Shown: one piece after another, positions 22,070 through 35,313 of the stretch | Layout: each line of letters opens with the position of its first letter | Position numbering within the stretch: the stretch's first letter is position 1 | NCBI GenBank assembly: GCA_029582165.1 | Contig: CM055886.1 | Location: 26,536,669-26,600,668, forward strand | DNA from: Portulaca oleracea | Taxonomy: Eukaryota > Streptophyta > Magnoliopsida > Caryophyllales > Portulacaceae | Direction of reading: 5' to 3' | Length of the DNA: 64,000 nucleotides | Notes under the pieces: generated by a model | The model's database searches: none | What the model was told of the DNA's origin: nothing | What the model saw: only the letters and a program-made list of their open reading frames with translations | Translations under genes and position numbers: made by a program

Positions 22070-22442
22070 AGAGAGTGTTACGAGAATATTAATATAATAT
22101 GATGTTTAGAAAGATAATAATAAAAATGGAAATAGACGTGATTGTTTGTAAGGTGGCATGTGATGTCCGATGAGGAAGACAACCCCCACGCCGCGACCTT
22201 CCGACCCGGTTGCTTCTCCCATTGCCTCCCACGAAACACAAATGCCCCATTTCTTCTTTTTTTTTATTACTTTTTTTTTCTTGCTTATTAACAAACACTA
22301 ATTATGACATAATAAAAATCCTCACTAGTTGCAAGTAATAAGAAGTTTGCATGTAAAGACCGTTGATTATCAAAGCTAAGGAAATCTTTCACTAGTTGCA
22401 AGATATTTATATTGAAAAGGATTAAGTATTACAATTACATTA
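22070..22442. other. Intergenic DNA, no gene seen
   Basis: Contains a locally GC-rich patch (about 22150-22240) between AT-rich stretches. Minus-strand open frames at 22089-22298 have no recognisable similarity. Confidence 0.4.
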
Positions 22443-22881
22443 GGGGGCGTTTGGTGTAGGGGAGTTGGGAGGTGGGAATGAGAATACATAAATAGGTAAT
22501 ATAACTCTCATGTTTGTTTTATGGGAATGATAAAAAATGAGGAATTAGGAATGGGAATAGAAATCCTCAACTCCCAACAATCTATTACCAGAGGGAGGGG
22601 TGGTAATTCATATTGGGAATTCATAAATCATCGTAAATATCAATATTATCCTCGTACTTGATTAATATTACCAATACTACCTCACTCTATTCAAATTAAT
22701 CAAGGATATTTTAGTAAATGTGCATTTATTCCCAATTCCACTCCTACTTTGAATTACCATGTAACAAACGGAGAGTTTGGGAGTTCATAAATTCATTCTT
22801 ATTCTCATTCCTATTATGAATTATCATTCCCATTGGTAATTTGCATTCCCGTTTCCATTCCCATTAAATACCAAACGGGCC
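22443..22881. mobile_element. MITE with GGCGTTTGGT ends, probably PIF/Harbinger-type
   Basis: Ends GGGGGCGTTTGGTG and TACCAAACGGGCC are inverted repeats of a widespread plant MITE type. The left flank is TTA and the right flank GTA, compatible with a decayed 3-bp duplication. The interior has repeated GGGAATG and CATTCCC words in opposite orientation. Confidence 0.7.
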
Positions 22882-22944
22882 GTAGATATTTTAGCATAAG
22901 TACTCTTGGTTGTTGATTGTTTTTATGGAGTAAAACCATATTTA

Positions 22945-23085
22945 TTAAAATCTTGATTTTAATCTATGATCCTACCATTTTATGATTCAAAATCATCGAT
23001 GTGATTCTACTATATATATTCCGATCCATGATTCTAACATCTCCATAAATCCAAGTTAGGATCCCAATTCTAACAACCTTGTATA
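22945..23085. repeat. Short interspersed inverted-end repeat, copy 2
   Basis: Matches 8726-8885 in the same orientation: TATTAAAATCTTGATTTTAA at the left, a CGATGTGATTCTACTAT block, and GTTAGGATCCCAATTCTAAC at the right. Confidence 0.6.
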
Positions 23086-23842
23086 AGACTTGTTTATTTT
23101 TTTTATAAGATAATTTCAATCTACATATTACATTTCAACGTACATTTAGTGAATTATATGAGCACGTAACATCTATATTGAGCCATAATTCCTTAACATA
23201 ATTCTAAATGAAAAATATTTTTATATATTTTTAATTTATCTTAGACTACCAATTGATCTTAACAAAATTAGATTAAAATAGGACAAAAATAGCATCCATA
23301 TAATTAACCTCCAGCAATAATTATTGTACTGTAGCCAATGAGTCAAATGCAACAAAGTTTAGTTGTTGCTACTTATTGTCATATATACGTCTGAATTGGC
23401 TGATCATGATCATTATCATTATTAAACAGTGACATTAGTCAATTAATACTTTTATAAAAAGGAAATTTAAATGCAGTGGAGACCCAACCAAATATAGCCA
23501 CATTTCTCCTCAATAAATGCCCATTTAGGTGCTTTTTCTCCTCTAATTATTTATTTATTCATTTACTTGTTTATTCATCTATTATTTATTATTTGTTTAT
23601 ATTTTTGTGACTCTTGCCGTCTTGCTATAGTATATAGACTTGTCAACGTGACCTAGTAAAATATTATTAGCATGAAGCAAATATTAACTTTCAAAATTTT
23701 TCCAATTTTTCTTTTTTCTCTCTTGGGTTTGTATTAGCTCTTATTTACAAAATAATACACTACTTTCTTTCTTTTATATGATTTAATAACAAATTTTTTC
23801 CTGTTTTATACATTATAGAGTATGTCATTTTATAATCAAGTT
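23086..23842. other. Intergenic DNA, no gene seen
   Basis: AT-rich sequence with no recognisable coding region, RNA gene or element ends. Confidence 0.45.
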
Positions 23843-23993
23843 TGTTAAAATCGAGATATTAATTCAAATCCATGGAGTAGTTAGGATCAAAATTAACCCA
23901 CATAGGATAGTGAATCGGAATTTAAATAGTAGAATCATATCGAGGATTTCGGATCATAAAATCGGGAATCATAGATCATGATCGGGATTTTAA
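23843..23993. repeat. Short interspersed inverted-end repeat, copy 3 (inverted)
   Basis: The reverse complement matches 8726-8885 over nearly its full length, including GTTAGGATCAAAATT, CATAGGAT and GATCGGGATTTTAATAA blocks. Confidence 0.65.
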
Positions 23994-24266
23994 TAATTAT
24001 ATTTATAATCTGATTTTAATTTAAGGATACACCCTTCATTCTTTTTAATTTGATTTTTCACTTAATTAATTTTATTTATTCATTATTATTTTTCATTTTA
24101 TGATTTCAATGACATATTAATTACTAATTTTCTTATTTGATCCTTAATTATATATAATCATTGAATAAAATCCGAATATTTATTTTAATCAAAGATACAA
24201 AACAAGAAAAATAAGCTTGGGTAACAAATTTAAAACAATCTAGGCTATAAAATTGCATTAATTTAG

Positions 24267-24826
24267 TGTTGGGTTTTGTGGCCCATTGGATCCTTGGTGG
24301 GGTCCTAGAACCTGAGAAGAATCAGCAGAGCATACAGTTTTAATCTAATTCTAATTCCATGTTCAAGTCAGATACTACTTCTTGTTATTTGAGTTTTAAT
24401 CTGACTCTATTTCTTCTCCTAGCCACCCTATAAATAGGGTTCAGTTTTCTCCACTTTACTTCACGGCGAACGACAGCATCGTTTGAAGAGAGTCAGAGAA
24501 GGAGAAAATATTGAGAGAGTGTTTGTTTCACCAATAATTTCTCAGTGTATCCTGAGATATTGTGAGTTGAGAGTTAGAGAGATTTATATTGTAATCTCCC
24601 TTCTTGTTGATCTCATCACACCCTGTGATAGTGATCGAGTTGTACTCCTCCTCTCATAGTGGATTATTTTCTGCCCGTGGGTTTTCCTCTGAGTTCTTCG
24701 GTTTCCCACGTATAACTGGTGTTCGTTTATCACTTTTTTTTTTGTTCCTGAATTTTGTCGTAATTTCGTCATCGCATTTTATTTCGCTTCCGTTGTAACC
24801 TCGCAATTACTTACTTTTCCCTAACA
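24267..24826 (+). repeat. 5' LTR of scrambled copia-type element
   Basis: 560 bp, TG...CA, with a TATA-like CCTATAAATAGGG near 24427. Confidence 0.88.
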
Positions 24827-24827
24827 A

Positions 24828-24840
24828 GTGGTATCAGAGC
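24828..24840 (+). other. Primer-binding site (initiator-Met tRNA type)
   Basis: GTGGTATCAGAGC matches the plant copia consensus and lies one base after the LTR. Confidence 0.85.
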
Positions 24841-24849
24841 GAGGTGGAG

Positions 24850-25700
24850 ATGGCTTCAATCATGAAGTGCGAGATTCCAAAATTCGATGGAACAAGGAGA
24901 CTGGAGATGAAAGTGGTCCTGATTCAGCACTGGGTACGGGATGTGATTGAGTATCCCTACACGAAGACTGATGAAACAATGAGCGGTGAGGACGCATGAA
25001 GAGTTAAGTTCAAGATGGAGCAGGTTAAGGCTCAAGGTGGAGTCACTTGAACCTCCAGTCAAGAGCAAGCTGCCGATGATGATCTTGAAACAGCTCAGGT
25101 TGATAAGCCTGAGATCGAGATTGAAGTTCCTCAGGTGGAGGAAGAACCGAGCATGGCAAGAGATCGTCCCAGGAGAGAGATCGGGAGACCAGCACGGTAT
25201 ACTAAAGAAACCAATGTTATGATTGCATATGCGCTGTGTTTTTGAGAAGATGGAGAGTCTGCAGAAGAATTATACATGGGAGTTGTGTGAGTTGCCTAAA
25301 GAGCGACGAGCTCTTACTGAAGAATGGGTGCACAAGAAGGGCCATGTAGAGAGTGACTATTGGAGAAAGCTGAGAAACTAGAAGCAGGGTAGTAAGAATA
25401 ATCGCACCAAAACTGGTATCGCAAACTGTGTTGAGGCTAACGGTTGCAGGTACAAAGCAGAAGATGGTGTCCTAAAAGTGTGCAGGGGTTCCATGGTTCG
25501 GATGAAGGGAACCAAGAAGGGCAACCTATACACCGTACAAGGGTCTACAGTGACGAGAATTGTAGAGGCGGTCTCAAACCTTGATGAGTTCGACAGCATA
25601 GATGGTCTTAAACAGGCATCCATGCAGCGGTATATGATGTTTATCGCTTGAGAGCCCTGCGGAAGGGCGTGTTGATGGTGACAGTCAAGATGTTTATCTG
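24850..25700 (+). pseudogene. Rearranged gag / RT-entry / pre-integrase remnants
   Basis: Translating through stops gives, in order: a gag-like start at 24850 (IPKFDGT); a hinge at about 25160-25215 (RPRREIGRPARYTKE) of the kind that precedes copia reverse transcriptase; an RT-entry segment at 25250-25345 (MESLQKNYTWELCELPK, then EEWVHKKG); and then a pre-integrase-like segment at 25440-25560 (DGVLKVCRGSMVRMKGTKKG). In full copia elements the pre-integrase region precedes integrase and RT, so the order here is rearranged. Non-coding. Confidence 0.65.
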
Positions 25701-25735
25701 GATCGATGACTCGGATCATGGTCCAAAGTGGAGTT

Positions 25736-26314
25736 TGTTGGGTTTTGTGGCCCATTGGATCCTCGGTGGGATCCAGAACCTAAGAAGAATCGGCAGAGCA
25801 TACAGTTTTAATTTGATTCTAATTCCCTGTTCAAGTCAGATACTACTTGTTGTTATTTCAGTTTTAATCTGACTCTGTTTCTTCTCCTAGCCACCTTATA
25901 AATAGGGTTAAGTTTTCTCCACTTTATTTCACGGCGAACGGCGAACGGCAGCATCGTCTGAAAGAGAGTCAGAGAGGGAAAACATATTGAGAGAGAGTTT
26001 GTTTCACCAATATTTTCTTAGTGTATCTTGAGAGATTGTGAGTTGAGAGTTAGAGAGATTTATATTGTAATCTCATTTCCTGTTGATCGCATCATACCCT
26101 ATGATAGTGCTCGAGTTGTACTCCTCCTCTCATTGTGGATTATTTTCTGGTCGTCGCCGTTCGTGGGTTTTCATCCGAGTTCTTCAGTTTTCCATGTATA
26201 CATGGTGTTCGTTTTATCACTTATTTTTTTGTTCCTAAATTTTGTCGTAATTTTCGTCATCTCATTTTATTTCGCTTTCGTTGTAACCTTGTAATTATTT
26301 ACTTTTCTCTAACA
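25736..26314 (+). repeat. 3' LTR of scrambled copia-type element
   Basis: 579 bp. Contains a GCGAACG duplication near 25935 and an extra GTCGTCGCC-containing insertion near 26150 relative to the 5' LTR. A purine-rich AAAGTGGAG precedes it. Confidence 0.88.
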
Positions 26315-26319
26315 TTTAG

Positions 26320-26542
26320 AATAGGGCAACAAATAATATTGTAGTAAATTACTTTACATAGGGCATCAATAAAATAAAAAGGAAGCCACTGATAATACAT
26401 TAGGTTGTGATTTCTCATTTTGTTGCCTCAAGTTAGGCCCACATGTTTAAATTTGACCCAGAGAAACATACCCTAAACTTTGCTAAACTTTTCTTTCCTC
26501 TCCCTTCTCTGTCTACACAGTGCCGCGATCAATATCAATGGC

Positions 26543-26632
<90 letters not shown>

Positions 26633-27178
26633 ACACACACACTCAATCATCAATGTTGATACAGAGGTGTTGGTGATAACCATGCCACTCTTAATCTCAG
26701 TCGAGCATCAATGGAAATTTTATCGGTAAATCTCAATCAAGCATTAGCCGCGATCACATTCTCTTTAGCACTCTCTCAATGTCTGTTGCTAACGTCAATT
26801 TGGCTTAATCAATTAGGACTTTGGTTAGTTTGTTGAAGTAATTGTGGAATTTGTTGTAGGAGTTGAAGCAAGTTCAATTGGCATCTCTTTCTCATGCTAG
26901 GATAAAGAAAGTTGAGAGCAGACATGTAAGTTCCTAGTTGCTTTAATTAAATAGTTGTTAATTTCCTCCTTACTGCTTGTTGATCGATTCTAGCATTTTC
27001 TTTTAAAGTAATCCAATATAATTGATTGAGTTTGTTGCTAACGCAAATACTTGTCATTTTGTCGGATTAGAATTATGGAAAATGTGAAAAATGGAGCATA
27101 ATAAAATCTCACCAATTTGTGTATTTCCATGGCAAATTTCAAGTCCTCAATCTTGCGTTCAAATTCTACGAATCATTA
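26320..27178. other. Intergenic or gene-relic DNA with a compound microsatellite
   Basis: A (TC)n(TA)n(CA)n compound microsatellite runs from about 26545 to 26642. One stretch (26862-26931) looks like an internal exon, with TTGTAG before it, GTAAGT after it and an open frame reading ELKQVQLASLSHARIKKVES, but I cannot identify the protein and saw no partner exon. Microsatellite-driven frames at 26443-26729 are not genes. Confidence 0.4.
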
Positions 27179-27183
27179 GTGCT

Positions 27184-27684
27184 TGTTAGGATTCTCAGGG
27201 AGTAGTTAGCAAACAAACAATAATAAGGGCGGAAAAATAAATAAAGATTCGACACAAGGAATTAACGTGAAAAAACCCAAACCGGGAAAAAACCACGAAC
27301 GATGCACTATCAGAGGATTACAACGGTGTTTCAGAGATTCCCAGACCTCCACAATCTCTCACAACCTTCCTAGAGTTACAACCTGAGAACTCAACACTCA
27401 CAGTTGAGCCTCACACAACTCCCTCAGAAACACAGAGATTACAGGTCAATCTCTTGTGGTATAAGATGAAACACTTTTAATTGCAATGCAAATAAACTTA
27501 GCACCTAGGCTCTATTTATAGTACAAGGCTGACACAATTTTAGGATTAATAGAGTCCCTACAACAAAGGAATTACAAAAAGAAAGTGGAACAAATCAACA
27601 ACCTGATTCCCACTCAAACTCTTCTACCTTGCTCCCGAAGAGACAGAGACCAACCCAAAATTGGTCTCCACATTCAACCCAACA
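27184..27684 (-). repeat. 3' LTR of copia-type element copy 2
   Basis: Plus strand begins TGTTAGG and ends CCCAACA. Matches 29290-29790 except at about 8 positions. Confidence 0.92.
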
Positions 27685-27973
27685 ATCTCCCACTTGGAGA
27701 CCAATTGTAAACGCAGCCTTCGTCGATTATCATCAATCACCACTTCAACACCTCCTCGAATCCTTTAGTGCATCCATCTCGATCTTGTTCAGCAAAGATC
27801 AACAGAGGTCCCAGTTGACCTCCCATCAACTCCTCTTTAGCAACAGTTCCCACTTGAATCGATCACGCCCGCAACTTCGACATACGCATCATCACAACAA
27901 CTTAAGGGAATTTTGGATCGATTTTACCTCGTGTTGAACTTGTCGATTCGTGCGGGTAAGATGCGTTCCTCGG

Positions 27974-29237
27974 CTAATCATCCGTTCCCGTAGCCTCGAC
28001 CGGAAACCTCCTCGTTTCTGGTACCCTTCTCTCATCAGAGAAGCTAACACGCCTTTGACGAGCATGAACCGACATGTTAGAGTTATCAATGACAGAATAT
28101 AGCTTCCCCTCTTTCCTGCCATTTGCAATTATCAGAGATCCTTTCGTTACCCTCCAATGACCATCTTTAAATCTCGTCGTGAACCCCTCCTCATCCAGTT
28201 GACTCATAGATACAAGGTTCTTGGTCAGATCCGGGACATACCGAACATTCTTCAACCTCCAAGGTCCACCCTTAGAAGTTTTAATGTTCACATCACCTCT
28301 TCCTAGCACCTTTAGGTTGTGACCGTTTGCAAGCCTAACCCTGCCAAACCTCCCACTCACAAAATTGCTAAAGGCCTCCTTGCTAGACGAAGAGTGAAAC
28401 GAAGCACCCGAATCTATCACCCAACCCCCTTCTAACTTGTCAACACAAACAGTTAGGGCATCATCAAAATCCTCAATAGAATATACAGAGTCCTGGTCAT
28501 TATGGCTGCTCTTCTTAGGTTTGCGACAATCCCTACGGAAATGACCTCTATCACCACAGTTCCAACACAACACTTGCTCCATGTTTCGATCTCTAGATTT
28601 TGATCGACCCCGACCCGAACTCCCACTATTCCTCCTACCCCTGACAGTCAAAGCATCCCCCGAAGACTCAGACACATCGGAATCTTTCCTACGAATACTT
28701 TCATTCACGACCAAGTCTCTAATTTCCCCAAACTTCAGTTTCTCATCCTTCTCAGTTGAAGAAGTTACAAAAGTCACGAAATTTTCCTAAGACTTAGGTA
28801 GGGTAGCCAATAGTATATTAGCATTCATCTCATCGTCGAACTTAAATCCCACAGTGGTTAATTTTGATCATATTCAACTCATTCATACTATCATGCATAT
28901 CACCAGACCCATGCATCTTAAATTCAAACAAACGACGTAACACATATACCTTGTTCACCGCCGAAGGTTTCTCATATGTGTTTTGCAAGGCCTCGAGCAG
29001 GTCTTTTGTCGTTTTCTGATCTTTGACGTTGAAAGCCACGTTCCGAGCTAGCGTCAGCCTGACCGTACTGAATGCCTGACCATCAAGCTCTTCCCAATCC
29101 TTCTGTTCCATCTCTTTTGGCTTATCACCCATCGCAAGATGCAACCTTTGCTGGCGGAGCACATCCTCAACGCGCATCCTCCACCATGCGTAGTCTTTCC
29201 CATCGAATTTCGGAATCTTCATAATAGCGCCCGCCAT
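27974..29237 (-). pseudogene. gag-protease polyprotein of copia-type copy 2, near intact
   Basis: The ATG at 29237 opens the gag domain (AGAIMKIPKFDGKDYAWW). The frame is lost near 28860 by a 5-bp deletion relative to copy 1 and crosses a further stop near 28788. From 28777 to 27974 one open frame (267 codons) covers the gag C-terminus, a complete zinc knuckle (CWNCGDRGHFRRDC), an intact protease motif (DSGASFH) and the pre-integrase-like region (KNLVSMSQLDEEGF). It ends without integrase. Compared with copy 1, the Trp and the catalytic Asp are intact here, so the ancestor probably encoded a working Gag-PR. Confidence 0.87.
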
Positions 29238-29289
29238 TGTTTCTCAGTCTGCAGATGAACCACGCTCCAACCAAAGCTCTAATACCACT

Positions 29290-29790
29290 TGTTAGGATTC
29301 TCAGGGCGTAGTTAGAAAACAAACTATAATAAGGGCGGAAAAATAAATAAAGATTCGACACAAGGAATTAACGTGAAAAAACCCAAACCGGGAAAAAATC
29401 ACGAACGGTGCACTATCAGAGGATTACAACGGTGTTTCAGAGATTCCCAGACCTCCACAATCTCTCACAACCTTCCTAGAGTTACAACCTGAGAACTCAA
29501 CACTCACAGTTGAGCCTCACACAACTCCCTCAGAAACACAGAGATTACAGGTCAATCTCTTGTGGTATAAGATGAAACACTTTTAATTGCAATGCAAATA
29601 AACTTAGCACCTAGGCTCTATTTATAGTACAAGGCTGACACAATTTTAGGATTAATAGAGTCCCTACAGCAAAGGAATTACAAAAAGGAAGTGGAACAAA
29701 TCAACAACCTGATTCCCACTCAAACTCTTCTACCTTGCTCCCCAAGAGACAGAGACCAACCCAAAATTGGTCTCCACATTCAACCCAACA
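29290..29790 (-). repeat. 5' LTR of copia-type element copy 2
   Basis: 501 bp. Just inside it the plus strand reads TCTAATACCA, the complement of the Met-tRNA primer-binding site (29279-29288). Confidence 0.92.
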
Positions 29791-29855
29791 GTGCTAGGTG
29801 TTACCATCATGTGATTCATGAAAAGCCCCAAAGTAACTTTTGGATTGGATGATTC

Positions 29856-31107
29856 TGTGGGACCCGGGAAAATCCCCGTCGGTGTCCCTCGTGGTAAACG
29901 GCGAGTCGAAAGGGGTGTCTTTTCTTTTAGAAGATTCGCTTGAATTTCCGTTTAAATAAATTAAAACTAAAATTTAATTAATCTCCTTTTTTTAGATTTT
30001 ATTAAAATTTGAGAATTTTATTTATTCAGAAAGTAAGCAGAAAATAAAAGAAAAACAAAAAGAAACGAAAAAAAGAGAAAAAACAGAGAGCCCCGGGACT
30101 GGGCTCGGGATGATTTACTGTAGCGATACCTGCAGGTATTGTGAGCCAGTAACCCCGAAAAAAAAGGGTCCCGGGCCTGGAAATCAGATCCGAGGCGCGG
30201 GACTGGCCAGAATACCGCCAGGTATTCCGCTTGTCCCGGCCTCGGGATTTGTTTCCGAGACAGAAAATGGAGAACTAAAAATAAACCCTTCTTTTTTATA
30301 TAGCTTTCCGAAACAGAAAATAAAATACGAAAAGAAAATGAATAAAAGAGAAAATGAAAGAAAAAAAAGGAAAAAAGAAAACAAAAAGAGTCGCCAATTA
30401 ATTTTTGAACGAGAATTAATAAACTCAAAAACAAGAGAAGACTCCACAAACCGCGAACCACAAGATTCGGATCCGGGGGTAAGGTTACGGATTCGGGAAT
30501 AGAAATTCCCGAATCCGCCCGTTCAACGAACGGACTTTACTAAACCGGTTAAATAAAAAGAAAGAAGAAGAGGAGGAGAAGAAGAAGAGAGTAGAACGGA
30601 GTATTAATTAATGTGATTAATGTTATTTAGTTACATACAAATGCGATGATAAAGCGAGAAATAAATACAAGAAATAAAAGAATTAAATACAAGCGTACCT
30701 TTATTCACGAATAATCCATATTATTTAGGTCGAGTTTAGGGTTAACTCAAGTTACAAGATAATATGAAGGGAGAAGAGATAGAAACAAAGAAAATGCCAG
30801 TTAAAGTGTATGCAAAAATGAGAGAAATAAAGAGGGAGAAGAGAAGATGAAATCACCAAGTGTCAATACGCCAGGGTGATTTCGGTGTGTTTTTGAAGTG
30901 GAAATGGTTGGGGTTTTTATAGGAGGAATGAGGGTTGGGAATTAGGTTAAAATGAGGGGAAAATAATTGACGGAATACCGCCAAGTATCCCGGCCCAACT
31001 GCTCAAAATTTAGGGTATGGCACGCTTCCCGAGGCGGCTGGAGGCGCGCTGGGTCGGGCAGAACCCTAAACGTCTCGGGTTTGCTCCATACCTTTTGGGT
31101 GTCAACA
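29856..31107 (+). mobile_element. Solo LTR A, probably Ty3/gypsy (1252 bp)
   Basis: Begins TGTGGGACCCGGGAAAA and ends GGGTGTCAACA, flanked by a perfect duplication GATTC (29851-29855 and 31108-31112). No internal domains remain. It shares long blocks with solo LTR B at 32770-34184 (GACTCCACAAACC, GATTCGGATCCGGGGGTAAGG). Repeated GAATACC and AGGTATTCC words occur through it. Open frames at 30018-30502 lie within it and are not genes. Orientation follows TG...CA and is tentative. Confidence 0.85.
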
Positions 31108-31112
31108 GATTC

Positions 31113-32764
<1,652 letters not shown>

Positions 32765-32769
32765 GTGGG

Positions 32770-33624
32770 TGTAGGACCCGGGAAATTCCATGGTGCCCCA
32801 CGCGATTAGGCGAGTCAAAAGGGGATCTTTTCTTTGAGGGGATTTAATCGAACTTCCCGTTAATTAATTGTTCAATCAACTTTTCTGGATTTTTATTTGA
32901 CATTTCAGAAATTTTTTCACTCAGAAAAAATATAAAAAGCGAGAAAAGGAATAAAACAAAAAGACTCGGAGTCGAACCTAAGCCTGTTGACCGGGCACAA
33001 TACCTGGCGGTATTCGGCCGGTCAGTGGCCCGGGGATGATTTCCGAGGCGGGGAGTCAGGCCCCGAGCCAAGGGACTGAGCAGAATACCTGCAGGTATTC
33101 CACTTACTAGGGCTCGGGATTTCAGGGGCAAATCCATTTTGCATACTTTAATTTTATTCCGTCAAATTTCAATTTTATATTTGAATACTAGTTTTAAAAT
33201 TCGAAATAAAACCAAAACAATCAAAGGAAACGACATGATAAAGTTGGATAAAGAGTCGCCGATTAATTTTTATAAGAGAATCAGTAAACTCGAAATTAAT
33301 GACTCCACAAACCACGAACCATAAGATTCGGATCCGGGGGTAAGGTTATGAATCCGAGAATAAAAATTCCCGAATTCGCTTGTTCGATGAATGGACTCTA
33401 CTAAACTGGTTGATTAAAGAAAAAAGAGTTGAGAGGGAGAATTGATTAGTATAATTTATATCATTTAGTTACATACAAATGCAATATTAAATGCGAGAAA
33501 TAAATAAATATAGAAGTGAAAACGATAATGAATACGAATAAATTCTATTTACAAGTATTCAAATTTAATTAGGCCAAGTTTATTATTTAATCATGTTACA
33601 AGATAATACAAGTGAAGAGAAGAA

Positions 33625-33672
<48 letters not shown>

Positions 33673-34184
33673 AAATGCCAAGTGAATGCAAAATGAATGA
33701 GAAAGGAGGGATGAGAGAAATGAAATCACTAAGTGTCAATACGCTAGGGTGATTTTGGTGTAAAGTTGAAGTTAAAAAGGATAAGGTATTTATATGTGAA
33801 ATGGGGATAGGATTTTAAGTTAAAATGAGGGAATATCCCTAGCATCATACCGCCAGGAATTCTAGGCTTTTCAAGGCCCGAATGCGCGATTTTCTAGGTT
33901 TGCACGTTTAATTTCCCTAGGCGCGCGAAGCTAGTTAGGGTCGGATACAGCCCGCATGAATACCGCCAGGTATGCGGGTCGGGCATACCCAGACCTATAC
34001 TGCAACTGCACCTTGGGCCATGTGTTGGGTTCAATTTGGGCTACTTTTTTGTGGGTTTTTTCATTCATTTTTTTTGTTTTTTACGATTTAATTTTCTTGG
34101 CATTTTTTCAAGAATAAAATAAATAAAATAAAAATGCGCGTAATGAAATTTACATGATTACAAGGCATTCATTGGGTGTCTACC
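32770..34184 (+). mobile_element. Solo LTR B, same family as A (1415 bp)
   Basis: Begins TGTAGGACCCGGGAAAT. The right end reads GTGTCTACC where copy A has GTGTCAACA, so the terminus has mutated. The duplication GTGGG (32765-32769 and 34185-34189) is perfect. It contains an (AG)n microsatellite at about 33628-33670. Also rich in TACCGCCAGG-type words. Confidence 0.8.
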
Positions 34185-34189
34185 GTGGG

Positions 34190-34980
34190 CATCCTTAGTT
34201 TGCTACAAGGTCACATGAATAATCCGTAATCACTCGTTCTTTTTGTCTGCTTTATCTGCTTTTGCTATGTCCATTGTCTCTTGAATTGGTGTCTTATGTG
34301 GTTCCTGTGTTTAATTAAGGAAATCAAAACTGGGAAAGACTGAGTCGTTGTTTATTGAGTTCCTAGGTCTTGTTGTAATTTTCTTAAACCCCAATTGTTA
34401 GTGTTGGCACTGCGTAGTCTGTATTCTGTACCCCATTGTGTTCCTAGTACGACCTATTGTTCTCTTTTTCAGTGTATCAGTATCTTTTCATGGGTTTCCA
34501 GGTGGATATTGATGGCTTCATTGTCTCATCTCATTGTTATTAGGTATCTTTGCAAGATTATCATGGTTAGTCGCGTGTATAGGGATGAAATGATCCCAGT
34601 TCAATTGCCTCATCATAGTCACCATTGATGAAGTCGGGAAATAGAGAGCTTGCTTACATGGAGTCACTACATTGGTTTTGGGTCTTGTTGCTTTATGTTA
34701 TTCTTTTGTTCCTCCTTTTGATGTGAAACGTACATTTGTGGTCTTGCAAAGTTTTCCCCCTTATAATCTATCAGTTGTATGAATGAAACATATAGTATAG
34801 AAATACCTTTAGATATTTTGAATCTTTGTTAAAGTTATTAACAGGAGAAGTTAATGGTTAAGTTCTTGTGATCTCTATGATGTGAGAGTAATGAATTACT
34901 TGTATGTTGTTGATGATAATGATAATCTTTGTCTGTAGCTGCGGGGTTAAGGTGCTCGTTGCTTGTCACTTGACTTGGCT
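34190..34980. other. Intergenic DNA left of the captured gene fragments
   Basis: No recognisable domain. It may belong to the transposon that carries the following gene fragments, but no terminus was identified. A splice-like CAG|GT context occurs near 34500 without an identifiable exon. Confidence 0.35.
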
Positions 34981-35313
34981 AACAGCCCCAAGAAGGGAAG
35001 ATGTATGATCAGTCGATAGCTGGATCGGAAGACCAAGAAGGCCCATTAGTTGCCTGAATACCTTGACCTAAACGAATTCGAATCGGTCGTCAAAACCCTG
35101 TCATCTGTCCCCCTAATTGTGTTCGCTGGAGAGGCTCGGAGTCTCAAGGACAGGCTCGCTCAAGCTGCCATGGGGAATGCCTTTCTCTTGCAGGGTGGTG
35201 ACTGTGCCGAGAGTTTCAAGGAGTTTAGTGCTAATAATATTCGGGATACCTTTAGCCTTCTCCTTCATATGAGTGTTGTCCTCATGTTTAGTGGCCAAAT
35301 GCATGGTATCAAG
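34981..35313 (+). pseudogene. Captured fragment of a plant DAHP synthase gene
   Basis: From 35050 the translation carries [37 protein letters not shown] and [19 protein letters not shown], the conserved N-terminal part of plant type-II 3-deoxy-D-arabino-heptulosonate 7-phosphate synthase, the first enzyme of the shikimate pathway. Upstream, from 34981, similarity continues only through frame changes and stops (TAG at 35047). Similarity ends at 35313 exactly at an AAG|GTTAGCC donor-like junction, after which the sequence is intron-like. The retained junction implies copying from genomic DNA, not from mRNA. No transit peptide or C-terminal catalytic part is present, so it is not an enzyme gene. 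Confidence 0.85.

Larger units (their letters stand above)
24267..26314 (+). mobile_element. Non-autonomous copia-type retrotransposon with scrambled domains
   Basis: LTRs at 24267-24826 and 25736-26314 begin TGTTGGGTTTTGTGG and end CTAACA, flanked by a perfect 5-bp duplication TTTAG (24262-24266 and 26315-26319). The primer-binding site TGGTATCAGAGC follows the 5' LTR. The interior is only 909 bp. It holds a short gag start (MASIMKCEIPKFDGT), an RT-entry segment and a pre-integrase segment, with many stops and no complete enzyme domain. LTR lengths differ by 19 bp, so the copy is not recent. Confidence 0.88.
27184..29790 (-). mobile_element. Non-autonomous Ty1/copia-type retrotransposon, gag-protease only (copy 2)
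   Basis: On the minus strand this is the same family as 2039-4648. LTRs at 29290-29790 (5') and 27184-27684 (3') are each 501 bp and differ at about 8 positions by eye, so it is the younger copy. It is flanked by a perfect duplication GTGCT (27179-27183 and 29791-29795). The interior again runs gag, zinc knuckle, protease, then the same short 3' segment and purine tract, without integrase, RT or RNase H. Sharing the truncated layout with copy 1 implies both descend from one already deleted master, presumably mobilised by a full-length relative. Confidence 0.92.

Noticed and set aside
26443..26729. Open frames across the (TC)n(TA)n tract, and similar ones at 20266-20451 and 31339-31735
   Set aside because: Dinucleotide repeats translate without stops; these frames are repeat artefacts.
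30018..30502. Open frames of 87-147 codons on both strands
   Set aside because: They lie within solo LTR A and are made of A/G-rich or T/C-rich low-complexity sequence.
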